In this document: in pieces, positions 1-8,320 of the stretch
How positions within the stretch are numbered: the stretch's first letter is position 1
How the letters are laid out: each line of letters begins with the position of its first letter
From: a virus
Reading direction: 5' to 3' (one strand)
Virus record (IMG/VR): IMGVR_UViG_3300019927_000129
Coordinates: 1-37,596 of that record
DNA: 37,596 bases
Made by a program: the position numbers and the translations under genes
The notes under the pieces: generated by a model
The model's database searches: none
What the model was told of the DNA's origin: nothing
The model's input: the letters and a program-made list of their open reading frames with translations, nothing else

Positions 1-99
1 GCTTCACGACGGCCTCGCGCGACCGGACTGTCGACACCGCGAACCGCGAGACGATGGGGCCGGTTGGGCCGTCGGTCCTGCGGACGTGGCTCGTCGCCG
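1..99. repeat. 99-bp terminal direct repeat (left copy); circular contig overlap
   Basis: Bases 1-99 are identical to bases 37498-37596. The length of exactly 99, and an open reading frame that continues smoothly across the join, indicate an assembly overlap of a circular molecule (37,497 bp unique) and not a biological terminal repeat. The circle could be an episomal form or the result of circularly permuted headful-packaged DNA; the sequence alone cannot tell which. Confidence 0.95.
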
Positions 100-242
100 C
101 CAGTATCACTGAGGCACCGTGGCTGGACGGCGACGAAGATCTCGCCGACAAACACGATTACGTCGGCGCACTCCCGCCGGCGTTCAGCGACTGGCTGGAC
201 AGCCAGGTGGAGGAGGCCAATGACCTCTCCGAGGGAAACTGA
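1..242 (+). CDS. Tail assembly chaperone, C-terminal part (gene continues from 37326 across the circle join)
   Basis: This is the 3' part of the gene that starts at 37326. On the closed circle the codon frame continues at base 3 and stops with TGA at 240-242, giving a 137-residue acidic protein. It lies directly after the major tail protein and before the tape-measure candidate, the place of lambda gpG-type tail assembly chaperones. These bind the tape measure and help the tail tube polymerise. The last codons contain a -1 slippery heptamer (233-239), and an in-frame extension follows, as in lambda G/GT. The short 54-242 reading is only an internal piece. The role is inferred from position and frameshift architecture; I recognise no residue motif. 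Confidence 0.8.
   Translation, partial: FTTASRDRTVDTANRETMGPVGPSVLRTWLVAASITEAPWLDGDEDLADKHDYVGALPPAFSDWLDSQVEEANDLSEGN
233..239 (+). promoter_or_regulatory. Programmed -1 ribosomal frameshift site GGGAAAC
   Basis: The heptamer G GGA AAC sits in the zero frame of the tail chaperone gene directly before its TGA stop (240-242). It fits the X XXY YYZ rule and differs only in the last base from lambda's G GGA AAG. A -1 slip puts ribosomes into the frame that starts with CTG at 239 and runs to 412. That downstream frame has no start codon of its own after its upstream stop at 221-223, so frameshifting is the obvious way to translate it. Confidence 0.85.
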
Positions 243-412
243 GAGAGCTGCGGCGACTGGCTGCAGGCGAGGGAGCCAATCCCGACCGCGAGGACCTGTT
301 GCGGTACGCCACGGTCGAAGCCATCGACCACGGCCACGATCCGCGCGACGTCCGCCGATGGTCCGAAGGGGACTTGGTCCGGTACGCTCACTACCGGCTG
401 GCCTCCCGGTGA
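239..412 (+). CDS. Tail assembly chaperone frameshift extension (gpGT-like)
   Basis: This 57-codon extension is read in the -1 frame after the slippery site and stops with TGA at 410-412. The frame is open only from 224 (stop TGA at 221-223) and contains no ATG, GTG or TTG suitable for independent initiation near its start. Its composition is typical of haloarchaeal coding sequence (for example DREDLLRYATVEAIDHGHD). Read through, the fusion would be about 194 residues, made in a minor amount relative to the 137-residue form. In lambda the longer form bridges the tape measure and the tail tube protein; the same role here is inference. Confidence 0.8.
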   Translation: MRELRRLAAGEGANPDREDLLRYATVEAIDHGHDPRDVRRWSEGDLVRYAHYRLASR

Positions 413-445
413 CATGGGGTAACACTCAAGCCTCCAGTGTTCGAC

Positions 446-775
446 ATGACAGACATGAGCGAGACGCCGAGGCCGAACGAAATGTTCTGCCCGGAGTGTG
501 GCGAGACGACGCCACGGAGCGGCGCCATCTGCGGTCACTGTGGAGCTCCGCTGCAAGGCGGCTCGGGCTCGATCACGCCGCCGGCGAAGTGGGAGGAATG
601 GGGCAAGACCGCCGCGGGGTTCGCGTATTTCCTTACACCAGTCATCTTCGCGCCGGTCGCGTTCTACTGCGGATTCAAGCTCCGGAAGTTCGACGAGGAG
701 CAGGGGACGCGCATCATCGGCTACGCCATCGGCTCGGTCGTCGTCTGGTTACTGCTCATCCAACTCTTTCTGTAG
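446..775 (+). CDS. Zinc-ribbon membrane protein inside the tail operon
   Basis: A 109-residue protein with an N-terminal zinc ribbon (Cys15, Cys18, Cys29, Cys32; two CPECG/CGHCG knuckles) followed by two hydrophobic segments at about 57-77 and 89-109. It is therefore predicted to be anchored in the host membrane with a small zinc domain on one side. I chose ATG 446; GTG 437 (112 residues) and ATG 455 are alternatives in the same frame. It lies between the tail chaperone and the tape-measure candidate, where a structural gene would be expected. Similar zinc-ribbon plus two-helix proteins are common in haloarchaeal chromosomes. A membrane function such as exclusion of other viruses is possible, but not shown. 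Confidence 0.75.
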   Translation: MTDMSETPRPNEMFCPECGETTPRSGAICGHCGAPLQGGSGSITPPAKWEEWGKTAAGFAYFLTPVIFAPVAFYCGFKLRKFDEEQGTRIIGYAIGSVVVWLLLIQLFL

Positions 776-781
776 CGGGGG

Positions 782-1954
782 GTGGCCGACGTGTCTGAGT
801 TCGAGAGCGAGGCGTTACTCAACGTCGTCGTTGACCCACAGAGCCTTCGCGAAGCCCGTAACGACGTCGAGCAGTCGCTCGGCAGCGTCTCGGTCGGTGT
901 TGAGAACGGACGTGCGAGAGCGCGCTCGGACGGCGGGACAGCGCTCGCAGGTGCGGGGGCCGTCGAAGAGTTGGGAGATCAGACAGATATACTGGAAGAC
1001 ATCCTCGATGAGTTAGAAACAGCCAACTCAGGACTTATCGGGGGTGGAGGAGGCGGCGGTGGTGGCCTTGGCGTGCCGACTGTCGTCCCTGGTGGCGGCG
1101 GCTCGCTCGCGAAAATTCTTCGTCTCGGGGCAGGGGCAACCGCTCTGCCGCTCGCTGGCGCAGGCATCCTCTCAGCAACGCGCGACGACGTCGACGGATT
1201 GTCCGAAGGTATCCCGGCTTCGGTGGCTGCCTCACCCCTCTTTTTTGGATCAGCTGTCGCGCAGAGGACTGGAGAGCTTGTTGGCGCCGACGCACCGCCA
1301 CGGACCGGCGGGAAGAAAACGCTTGCTCCTGGAGTCGAACCATCGGGGTCGCTATTGAGTGGTGACACCACTATCGAAGATCTTCGGAAGCGCTCGAAAG
1401 AGCTTCGTGAGTCTGCTGCCGGCGACCGCGGGCTCGAGAACAAACTCCAGTTGGACGTCACCGATAGACAGCTCATCCAGCGCTTGGTTGACCGCGGGAA
1501 AATCGAGGCAGACAGTACACTCGCGAGACTCGCGGAGAACGACAACCGCGAGTTTAGCCTCAACGCGGACGACCGCGAACTATTCGAGCGCGTGCTCGTC
1601 AGCTCCCGGCAGTCAAACCCGCCGATTGACGTGACCAATACTGACCAGTCCGACTCAAGCACGCCGACGAGCAGCGTTGAGGTCGGACGAATTGCCGACC
1701 AACTTCCACCGTCGGTGCGCGACGCCGCGTCGACGTTCCTCGGCGGCGCAGCGCGGCCGTTTGACCTCCCAGCGTCGGGGTCGGGGTCGGGCTCAGACAC
1801 CCCCCAGCGCGTGACGCTTGATGTCGGGCCGATAGAGCTGCCTGTCGATTCGCGTCGCATCGACCAGAAGATCGATGAGTTGGGGGCGCAGCTGAAGGAG
1901 GAAACCAAGCGGGAGATCCGACGCGAGCTCACGACCGATGTTGGAGGGCGGTAA
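782..1954 (+). CDS. Putative short tail tape measure protein
   Basis: A 390-residue protein starting at GTG 782 (GTG 791 is possible), 6 bases after the previous stop. It has a glycine run at about residues 86-95, a hydrophobic Ala/Gly segment at about 105-130 of the kind found inside tape measures, and a charged helix-prone C-terminal half. The gene follows the frameshifting chaperone and precedes the tail-tip genes, which is where the tape measure sits in long-tailed viruses. Family knowledge: about 1.5 Å of tail per residue, so 390 residues would predict a tail near 58 nm. It is short for the family and I see no decisive motif, so the call rests on order and composition. Confidence 0.6.
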   Translation: MADVSEFESEALLNVVVDPQSLREARNDVEQSLGSVSVGVENGRARARSDGGTALAGAGAVEELGDQTDILEDILDELETANSGLIGGGGGGGGGLGVPTVVPGGGGSLAKILRLGAGATALPLAGAGILSATRDDVDGLSEGIPASVAASPLFFGSAVAQRTGELVGADAPPRTGGKKTLAPGVEPSGSLLSGDTTIEDLRKRSKELRESAAGDRGLENKLQLDVTDRQLIQRLVDRGKIEADSTLARLAENDNREFSLNADDRELFERVLVSSRQSNPPIDVTNTDQSDSSTPTSSVEVGRIADQLPPSVRDAASTFLGGAARPFDLPASGSGSGSDTPQRVTLDVGPIELPVDSRRIDQKIDELGAQLKEETKREIRRELTTDVGGR

Positions 1955-1957
1955 CGC

Positions 1958-2530
1958 ATGCTCCAAGGTGCGCGGCTGACGCTTGATGCTGATGTTGACC
2001 AGGACGGCGCTGCCGAGACTGGCGTTTTTGACCTATCGAAGAACATAGAAATCACGCCACGAATACGGACTGGAAATCTCATTGCTCAGGCAGGCTCGTC
2101 CGCTGGCTCATTCATTGATGTCATAAGCGGGAGCGAGGGCGGTCGTGCCGGGTTCAACCTCGACGCCGGTGGCGGAGCGGCGGCGGTCGACATAACCTTC
2201 CGGAATTTCGAGGGCAGCGACGGCCGTTGGGGAAACAACTCGACGAACGACCAAGCAGACGCTGAAGGGGAGCATGTTTTCCGTCAGATGTCGGTTCTCT
2301 ACCGGTATCTGAATATTGGGACGTACGACTCGCGGTCGCCTGCGACTCTGGAGTGGGGCGAGTACTCCACCAACGGCGTCTACGAGCCAATGCAGGTGAC
2401 GTTCGAAGAGCCGTCGGTGACGTTCAACGCGGAAGAAGCTGGCTCGAACTCGGTGTACAGCGGAACGATTACAGCTGTCGCGACGCGGTCGTTGGACTCG
2501 CTTGTGTCGCAAACCCTCTCGACAAAGTGA
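1958..2530 (+). CDS. Putative distal tail / tail-tip structural protein
   Basis: A 190-residue protein starting at ATG 1958, three bases after the tape-measure stop. The sequence is beta-rich in character, with alternating hydrophobic residues and many Gly, Ser and Asn, without membrane segments or cysteine motifs. It is the first gene after the tape measure, the position usually held by a distal tail (Dit-like) protein that closes the tube and carries the tip. No signature motif is visible, so the role is inferred from gene order. Confidence 0.5.
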   Translation: MLQGARLTLDADVDQDGAAETGVFDLSKNIEITPRIRTGNLIAQAGSSAGSFIDVISGSEGGRAGFNLDAGGGAAAVDITFRNFEGSDGRWGNNSTNDQADAEGEHVFRQMSVLYRYLNIGTYDSRSPATLEWGEYSTNGVYEPMQVTFEEPSVTFNAEEAGSNSVYSGTITAVATRSLDSLVSQTLSTK

Positions 2531-2532
2531 CC

Positions 2533-3669
2533 ATGCCAGACAAAGAACTCTACGCGCTGATCGTCCCGGAACGGGGCTTGACCGACACGCAAAGTCGCGC
2601 CAGCCAACAGCAGGCAATCCAGGCGTTGCTGGGAAGCGACACCGGGAATGTTGAGAGTATCGCCAGCGACCCTGGCGAGCGGCCGGTAACCGTTGAGTAC
2701 GTCGACGAGTATGCGGAGGTCCGTGCGCAGGAGCTCCGCGAGCTCGCTTCGGGACTGTCTCAACCCCTCCCGTATCACGCCGTCGGCGGACGGTCTCCTG
2801 ATGACCGGTATGTGACTGTCGCGAGTGGCGATGTGGGGCCGGTGGATCCGCGGTCGGGAAAGGCACAACGAGCGACGATTTCGTTGCGGGACGTGGGGAC
2901 AAGAGCAAGCCACTGGCGTGAGGTTCGGACGGCGCCGACGCAACCAGACCACCCATTCGGCAACTCCACCGAGGCTCCGGTCGGTGTCCCAGCGGCAGCA
3001 TCGAAGGTCAGATGGTATGACCGCGAGACGCGGGAGACGGCCGAGCCAACGGTCCAGACAACGCGCTCTTCGCGGCTGGGTGACGTCGATATCCTCGACG
3101 CGACGGCTGCTCCCTTCGACAGGCCGAGCGTCATCTTCGACGTCGAGTACGCGCTGGAAGGGGAGACCGACCCACGCGCGTTCGATACTCGTGGGCACGC
3201 AGAGATAACAGACGAGAACGGAGCTCTGCGATGGGCCAAGGTCTTTACGCCAAGTCACCTGTACCGCGGTCAAGCTATCATCACAAACGGCCTGCTCCGG
3301 CTGACCATCGACGAGGCCGCGGGCACGATCTCCGCCGAGCGCTGGGATGCGGGGACGTCGTCCTGGACCGACGAGGCACTCGGCGATAGCGACTGGGAGG
3401 TCTTCGACGCGGACCTGCGGACCATCGGCCTCGCACAGGTTGGCGGCAAGGTCGAGTTCGTCGATACTACGCAGAGTCCCACCCAGTACCACACGCTCGG
3501 GATGCAGCTGGCCCGCGGCAACGAGGACGTCCTCTGGACGACCGAGTCGGGCGTGCCGGGTGGCCTGCAGACGCTGCTCGAGCCAATCGCTGCGGAGCAC
3601 ATCTACGATCCGTTTGGCTCGCTGCAGAGCGCGCCGCAGCGACTCCGTGCTCGCGAGGAGGTCAACTGA
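2533..3669 (+). CDS. Putative tail-tip / minor tail protein
   Basis: A 378-residue protein starting at ATG 2533, two bases after the preceding stop; the reading frame is open farther upstream but that part overlaps the previous gene and is not needed. It is acidic and beta-rich, with a middle part rich in Arg-Thr-Asp and a C-terminal half with aromatic repeats. The stop (TGA 3667-3669) shares its last base with the start of the next gene, so the two are translationally coupled. I do not recognise the family; its place between the tail-tip gene and the fibronectin III/adhesin genes suggests a baseplate or tail-spike attachment part. Confidence 0.5.
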   Translation: MPDKELYALIVPERGLTDTQSRASQQQAIQALLGSDTGNVESIASDPGERPVTVEYVDEYAEVRAQELRELASGLSQPLPYHAVGGRSPDDRYVTVASGDVGPVDPRSGKAQRATISLRDVGTRASHWREVRTAPTQPDHPFGNSTEAPVGVPAAASKVRWYDRETRETAEPTVQTTRSSRLGDVDILDATAAPFDRPSVIFDVEYALEGETDPRAFDTRGHAEITDENGALRWAKVFTPSHLYRGQAIITNGLLRLTIDEAAGTISAERWDAGTSSWTDEALGDSDWEVFDADLRTIGLAQVGGKVEFVDTTQSPTQYHTLGMQLARGNEDVLWTTESGVPGGLQTLLEPIAAEHIYDPFGSLQSAPQRLRAREEVN

Positions 3670-4109
3670 TGGCGGGCATCAAGCCAGCGCCAGCGACGGC
3701 GCTGCGGACGAACGTGGGCCCGGAGCAGATCACGCTGTCGTGGACGGACAACAGTCGCGTTGAATCGGGCTACCGACTCGAGTATCGTCGGCTGTACGAG
3801 GGCGCTGGCTGGACGGCTGCTGCCACGGTCGGCGCTGACGTGACCGAGCACACAATCTCGGGTTTGCTCACTGGCGAGCGGTATCAGGTGCGCGTCATCG
3901 CGACGGCGTCGACGGGCGAGACGCCTGACCGTGGCGGGCCATCGCCGCCAGCCCCGGGGGCTGCGGGCTACACGCAGGCTGGCGGAGCGACGTACGGTGG
4001 CACGGACGGCACGCTCGAAAACGTCCGGACGCTGGCGACGACGACGGTAACGACTGGCGAGTACGGCGGGTCTGCGGCCGGAGAAACGCAGTACGGAGGT
4101 TCTTCATAA
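3669..4109 (+). CDS. Fibronectin type III domain tail protein
   Basis: A 146-residue protein with one fibronectin type III domain at about residues 5-88 (core SWTDNS, then YRLEYR, then TGERYQVRVIA). A Gly/Thr/Tyr-rich C-terminal tail follows, containing short repeats such as YGGT, YGGS and YGGSS. FnIII domains are common on virion surfaces and are thought to bind carbohydrate or to space other domains. The start overlaps the previous stop (TGATG). The same FnIII type recurs in the protein at 5560-8283, and the two share an exact 18-base stretch (3738-3755 and 5932-5949), which points to duplication or recombination of this module. Confidence 0.75.
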   Translation: MAGIKPAPATALRTNVGPEQITLSWTDNSRVESGYRLEYRRLYEGAGWTAAATVGADVTEHTISGLLTGERYQVRVIATASTGETPDRGGPSPPAPGAAGYTQAGGATYGGTDGTLENVRTLATTTVTTGEYGGSAAGETQYGGSS

Positions 4110-4112
4110 CAC

Positions 4113-5426
4113 ATGTACCAGCGACTCAACGACGGCGACGGTATCCAGGCACTGGACGCAAACCAACTCTCTCGGCAGCTGCGCTACTCGGTCGCGGACG
4201 GCTGCACGGTCTCGGCGGGGACGAACGACCTCACGGTGCAGGTCACGTCTCCCGGCGGGACAGGCACGGTCATCCTCGACGGCACGCGGATCGACGTCCC
4301 CGACGAGGACAACATCTCACTCCCGGCACCGGATGCGAGCAACCCGCGGAAGGACGTCGTCTACGTGGCGGCTGACGGCTCGGTGAACGTCGCCGAGGGA
4401 GTTGCCGAGCCAGCCCAGCCGTCGAATGAGATCCGCCGAGCAACGTACCGACCAGCGCCGCCGGACCTGTCGGCGACAGACGCGGTCGTGCTGGCCGAAG
4501 TGTGGGTGCCGACCGGGGCGTCGGACATTACGGACGCGGACATCTCGGACCGGCGAATTATCAGCGATGCGGTATTCGACGAGGTGTCTGCGCGGTCGGT
4601 CGATACAGGCGAACTATCGAACAACCCTCCGTCGGCACCGTTCACGTGGGAAGGGCTCCCCCGGTTGCTTCAAGACGGCTACTGCGTGTCGTCACTCGGT
4701 AATGTCTACGGTCCTGTGGGCTCAGATGCTGATGCCGCACAGAAGGCGGTCGACGACGCCGTGAACAACGGCGCGACAAAGGTTTGGTTAGGGAATGGCG
4801 ACTTCAACGGCGTGAAAATCAGCACAACAAACTCGCTTCATGCCGAGGTTGTAGGGTGCGGTCGGGACACGTATCTCGATGGCGGCACGTCGGCCCCTGG
4901 CCTCGAAGTGGAAAATCCGAATTACGACCAAATCGGGACTGCGAGGCTTCGACTGAGGGACATAGCCGCCACCACGTCGGGCAATTCCCATCCGGGAATT
5001 AGGTTCGACGGGGCGCACGAGGTCTGGGCTACGCGGCTCATGTCTCAGTCCCCGGACGGCTACGGAATCCACATCGAGGACAGTCGCAGACTGTGGTTAA
5101 CTGACTGTTTCTCAGAGGGCAGCCCGACGAACGCTCTTCGGGTCGATTATATCGGCAACAAGACCCCGGGCGGAATCGAAGCGAACGGCGGTCTTCTTCA
5201 AACGGCCGATGATTACGTAATTGAACTCAACGACCCGAACGCACCGAGTGGAGTTATTTTCGACAGCTCCTTCGCGTGTGGTGTGGATTACGACCAGGCC
5301 AATTACGGTTGGCTGAAATCGAATGGCGGCACCAACAACGTTAGCGCAGGCGGAGGTGGGGGTATGCAGTCCGGCGGCCTGTCAACGACATCAGACGATG
5401 ATATCGCTACCTACGGGCTGAGCTAA
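4113..5426 (+). CDS. Putative tail fibre / adhesin with beta-helix-like C-terminal half
   Basis: A 437-residue protein in two parts. Residues 1 to about 175 are acidic and resemble tail-appendage N-terminal domains. Residues about 200-420 have short beta-type repeats with Gly, Asp and Asn turns (IRFDGAHEVWATR, YGIHIEDSRRLWLTDC), as in right-handed beta-helix/pectin-lyase-like tail spikes. The end is Gly/Ser-rich. The start ATG 4113 follows the previous stop by three bases. From about 4,650 on, the DNA is visibly lower in GC and uses A/T-ending codons more than the neighbours, as expected of a receptor-binding part acquired by recombination. Receptor binding is inferred; I see no catalytic residues that would prove depolymerase activity. 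Confidence 0.6.
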   Translation: MYQRLNDGDGIQALDANQLSRQLRYSVADGCTVSAGTNDLTVQVTSPGGTGTVILDGTRIDVPDEDNISLPAPDASNPRKDVVYVAADGSVNVAEGVAEPAQPSNEIRRATYRPAPPDLSATDAVVLAEVWVPTGASDITDADISDRRIISDAVFDEVSARSVDTGELSNNPPSAPFTWEGLPRLLQDGYCVSSLGNVYGPVGSDADAAQKAVDDAVNNGATKVWLGNGDFNGVKISTTNSLHAEVVGCGRDTYLDGGTSAPGLEVENPNYDQIGTARLRLRDIAATTSGNSHPGIRFDGAHEVWATRLMSQSPDGYGIHIEDSRRLWLTDCFSEGSPTNALRVDYIGNKTPGGIEANGGLLQTADDYVIELNDPNAPSGVIFDSSFACGVDYDQANYGWLKSNGGTNNVSAGGGGGMQSGGLSTTSDDDIATYGLS

Positions 5427-5479
5427 TCTGAGGCTAAATCTAACAGCCAATGCACGTTACCACTGAAATAGAAAAACAC

Positions 5480-5500
5480 AGCCCGTTCAATTAGCGGGTT
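5480..5500 (+). terminator. Candidate hairpin terminator after the adhesin gene
   Basis: AGCCCG at 5480-5485 pairs with CGGGTT at 5495-5500 (six pairs including one G-T) around a nine-base loop. It lies in a relatively AT-rich 133-base gap between the adhesin and the large tail protein. The following T stretch is short, so it may only attenuate transcription or be a recombination boundary. Confidence 0.35.
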
Positions 5501-5559
5501 TAGTGTGCGTGACGGTGCTTCGAAAACGTCGGTATCTTACTCACTCTTGACATAGATTC

Positions 5560-8283
5560 ATGCCAGTAACAGCAACGACAGAGCTGCCCGACGAGGACCA
5601 GCCACAGCTGGGGAACGGCGTCGAAGACGAGGTCGCCGTCGACCGCGAGAGCGCCGTCTCGAACTACGGCGACGTTCGCATCCAGATCCGCGAGACGGGG
5701 CAGTCCTCCTGGGACAGTTCGGCGACCGGCTTTGCGGAGTTCCTCGGCGCCTTCGATACGCTCACGATGGAGTTCGTGGGTAGGGAGGATGGCGAGCGAT
5801 ATGAGGTCCGCGCGCGGACAGAGACCGAGCATGCCATCGGGGCCTGGACGTCGCCGGTCGCGATTACGACCAAGTTCCCCGGCGCGACCAGCTTGACCGT
5901 CGGGGCGATCGGGCAGACGACAGTCGACCTCTCGTGGACGGACAACAGTGACAACGAGGACGGCTTCCGCATCGAGGAGCGGCGGCACTACGACGACGGG
6001 TCCGTCGGAGCGTGGACAGTCGGCGACCTCGTTGCGCCGAACACGACCAGTGCGAGTGTCGACATCCTCCAGCCCGGCCGGACGCATGACATCCGCGTCG
6101 TTGCGTTCACCGAGCACGCTGAGGCCGCAAGCAACGTCGAGACCACAACAACGACCGGCTCCGGCGTTCGGCAGACGCGCGTCCCCAGCAGCGGCTGGTA
6201 CGTTGAGATAGAGCATCCCAATCGTGACCAGCCGCTCACGCCGCGCATCCTCGACGATCCACAAATCCAGCAGCAGGTTAACGGCCTCCCGACGCTCCGC
6301 ATCCCAGTCCCGCGCGACGACGTCTGGCAGCGCGAGTCGTTTACCGATGCACCGATGCGCGTCTGGCGAAACGGCCGTCGGCAGCCTGTCGAAGAATTGC
6401 AGGCCGTCGACACGCAGGCCGACCGGACTGTCCTCGAGGCCGTTGGCGGGCTTGAGTTGGAGCGTGGCATCCAGACCCAAGTCGACCAGCAGCCAGTCGA
6501 CGAGTTCGTCCGCCAGCAGGTCGCCGACATCACGTCTCTGGCGACGACCGTCGATGATCCGCAGGCGACTGTCACCGGCGATAAACTCCTTCAATCGACG
6601 GTGTTCAACTCCTTCGCGGAGCTCATCGCCGATACACTCGGCGAGACTGAGCCCGTCGGCGTGGTTGCGGGCGCGCTCCAGCCGCTGCGCTCGTCGTGGA
6701 TGGCGACCGTCCGCAATGAGCAACTGGAGGGGGGCTACACAACTGTCACCGACTTTAGTGAGTCCGCTCCGAACTACATCGACGGCGAGGCGGCTCGTCT
6801 CTCCGGCGCGTCAGCATCCTCGACACTGCAGAGTGACGAGGGGCCGAGCTACACGCTCCCCGGCAGTCGCGTCGGCGTCGCATACCACAACGAGTCGCTG
6901 TCGGGGTCGGGCGACGTCGGCGATCTGCTGCTGGAGTTGGTCGTCGACGGCGACCGCTACACTGTTGACGACGTCGCTGGCGGGACTGGCTGGACGACAG
7001 TCACGGACTTCGGCGCGCCGGACATCCCGCCCGACGCGACGGTCAGCATCGAGTACAGCGTCGCGTCGAGCTTCGACGTGGACTGCGACGCGCTGGTGCT
7101 GTACGATACCAAGCACAAGCCAGACTTCCCGGCGGTCACGTCCAGCCTTGAGCCGCTTGACGCCCCGCGGCCCTACCAGCCGATCACGGTCTCGTCGATT
7201 CAGTCGACGCCAGCGCTGTCCGTCACTGCTGGCGAGGTCGTGCTGGACATCGACGACACGAGTGGCGCACAGGCGATTGAGGTCAGCAACGACGGCGGCA
7301 CATCGTTCGCATCGGCGTCGAACACGGCCTCGTTCAGTCACGACTTTGCGGCACTGGGAGCGAGTCTTGAGGCCCGCCTCACGCTCGATGGCTACGGCTC
7401 TCGGGGGCAGTCACCAGCGACTGGCTACCTGCCACAGCGCGCCTCCAGCTACGAACTCTCGGCTGACCTCGAGGACACGCCGCTCGTGTTGGACCAAGTC
7501 TACGACCAGTCGCTGTTGAGCGTCCTCCAGGACCTGGCCGACTACAGCGATTCGATCTTCGAGGTTCAGTGGGACGCCAGCGCTGGGGAGCTGTCGCTGG
7601 AGTGGACGCGACCAGGCCAGCGCGACCCCCAGAGCGCCCAGCGCATCTCTCCCGACTGGTCGACGTCGAAGAGTACGGCAGAGCGGCCGGACATCATCCG
7701 CGTCGAAGGGTCGGCCGTCGACCGCGAGGAGACCATCTCGGCGACTGTCGGGTCGGCTGTCGCCCTCTCAGAGCGCAACCTCGTCTCGGGCAGTGAGCAA
7801 GTCCAAGCCGTCTCCGATGACACGGTCTACGAGCGCGGCAAGGACTACGACATCAACTGGCTGACCGGCGACGTGACCGCTCTCTCAAGTGGCTCCATAT
7901 CAGACGGCGACGAGCTGCGCGTGACCTACCGACAGAAGCCTGCGTACGAAGCGTCGGTCGGGGGCAGCGACGGCGGCCGCAAGAAAACCATCCAGCTCCC
8001 CGGGCTCGTGACCGAGCGAGGAGTCGGCATCGCTGCCCGACGCATCGCTGGCGAACTCGACACGCCACTCCGCGAGGCCACTGTCACGATCCCCGTCGAC
8101 GAGGACTGGTCGCTGGTCAACAGCATCGACCCCGAGGCAGTCCCGACCGATGGCCCGCTCGACGTCAAGTCTGTCGAGACTGGCGCTGGCGATGTCGTCT
8201 TGACGCTGGGGTCGCGCGACACGCTCGGCGACATCGTCTCGGACATCCGCACCAAGCTGTCGAAGACAGCCGAGCGGAGTTAA
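5560..8283 (+). CDS. Large tail-tip protein with N-terminal fibronectin III domains
   Basis: At 907 residues this is the largest virion protein in the window. Residues 1 to about 105 form an FnIII-like domain (REDGERYEVRARTETEH), and residues about 106-200 a second one (DLSWTDNSDNEDGFRIEERR). From about residue 208 on comes a long beta-rich region (WYVEIEHPNRDQPLTPR; DVWQRESFTDAPMRVWRNGR) that looks like a tail hub, with several more beta domains to the C-terminus. It is the last large tail gene, so a central tip/fibre hub is likely. The start ATG 5560 has little upstream coding potential. The order FnIII protein, adhesin, FnIII hub suggests that the adhesin was inserted between related modules. 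Function is from context. Confidence 0.6.
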   Translation: MPVTATTELPDEDQPQLGNGVEDEVAVDRESAVSNYGDVRIQIRETGQSSWDSSATGFAEFLGAFDTLTMEFVGREDGERYEVRARTETEHAIGAWTSPVAITTKFPGATSLTVGAIGQTTVDLSWTDNSDNEDGFRIEERRHYDDGSVGAWTVGDLVAPNTTSASVDILQPGRTHDIRVVAFTEHAEAASNVETTTTTGSGVRQTRVPSSGWYVEIEHPNRDQPLTPRILDDPQIQQQVNGLPTLRIPVPRDDVWQRESFTDAPMRVWRNGRRQPVEELQAVDTQADRTVLEAVGGLELERGIQTQVDQQPVDEFVRQQVADITSLATTVDDPQATVTGDKLLQSTVFNSFAELIADTLGETEPVGVVAGALQPLRSSWMATVRNEQLEGGYTTVTDFSESAPNYIDGEAARLSGASASSTLQSDEGPSYTLPGSRVGVAYHNESLSGSGDVGDLLLELVVDGDRYTVDDVAGGTGWTTVTDFGAPDIPPDATVSIEYSVASSFDVDCDALVLYDTKHKPDFPAVTSSLEPLDAPRPYQPITVSSIQSTPALSVTAGEVVLDIDDTSGAQAIEVSNDGGTSFASASNTASFSHDFAALGASLEARLTLDGYGSRGQSPATGYLPQRASSYELSADLEDTPLVLDQVYDQSLLSVLQDLADYSDSIFEVQWDASAGELSLEWTRPGQRDPQSAQRISPDWSTSKSTAERPDIIRVEGSAVDREETISATVGSAVALSERNLVSGSEQVQAVSDDTVYERGKDYDINWLTGDVTALSSGSISDGDELRVTYRQKPAYEASVGGSDGGRKKTIQLPGLVTERGVGIAARRIAGELDTPLREATVTIPVDEDWSLVNSIDPEAVPTDGPLDVKSVETGAGDVVLTLGSRDTLGDIVSDIRTKLSKTAERS

Positions 8284-8320
8284 CGACCCACCCCACCGTT
8301 TCCGCTGTTCTCATCAGACC

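Noticed and set aside
1-99. The 99-bp end repeat as a true terminal repeat of packaged DNA
   Set aside because: The repeat lies inside a single uninterrupted gene and its length of 99 is what a k-mer-based assembler leaves on circular contigs; a circular or permuted molecule explains it better.
5500-6723. A 407-codon minus-strand frame opposite the large tail protein
   Set aside because: Same shadow effect; it would run against the tail operon and its composition is Arg/Leu-rich and not acidic.
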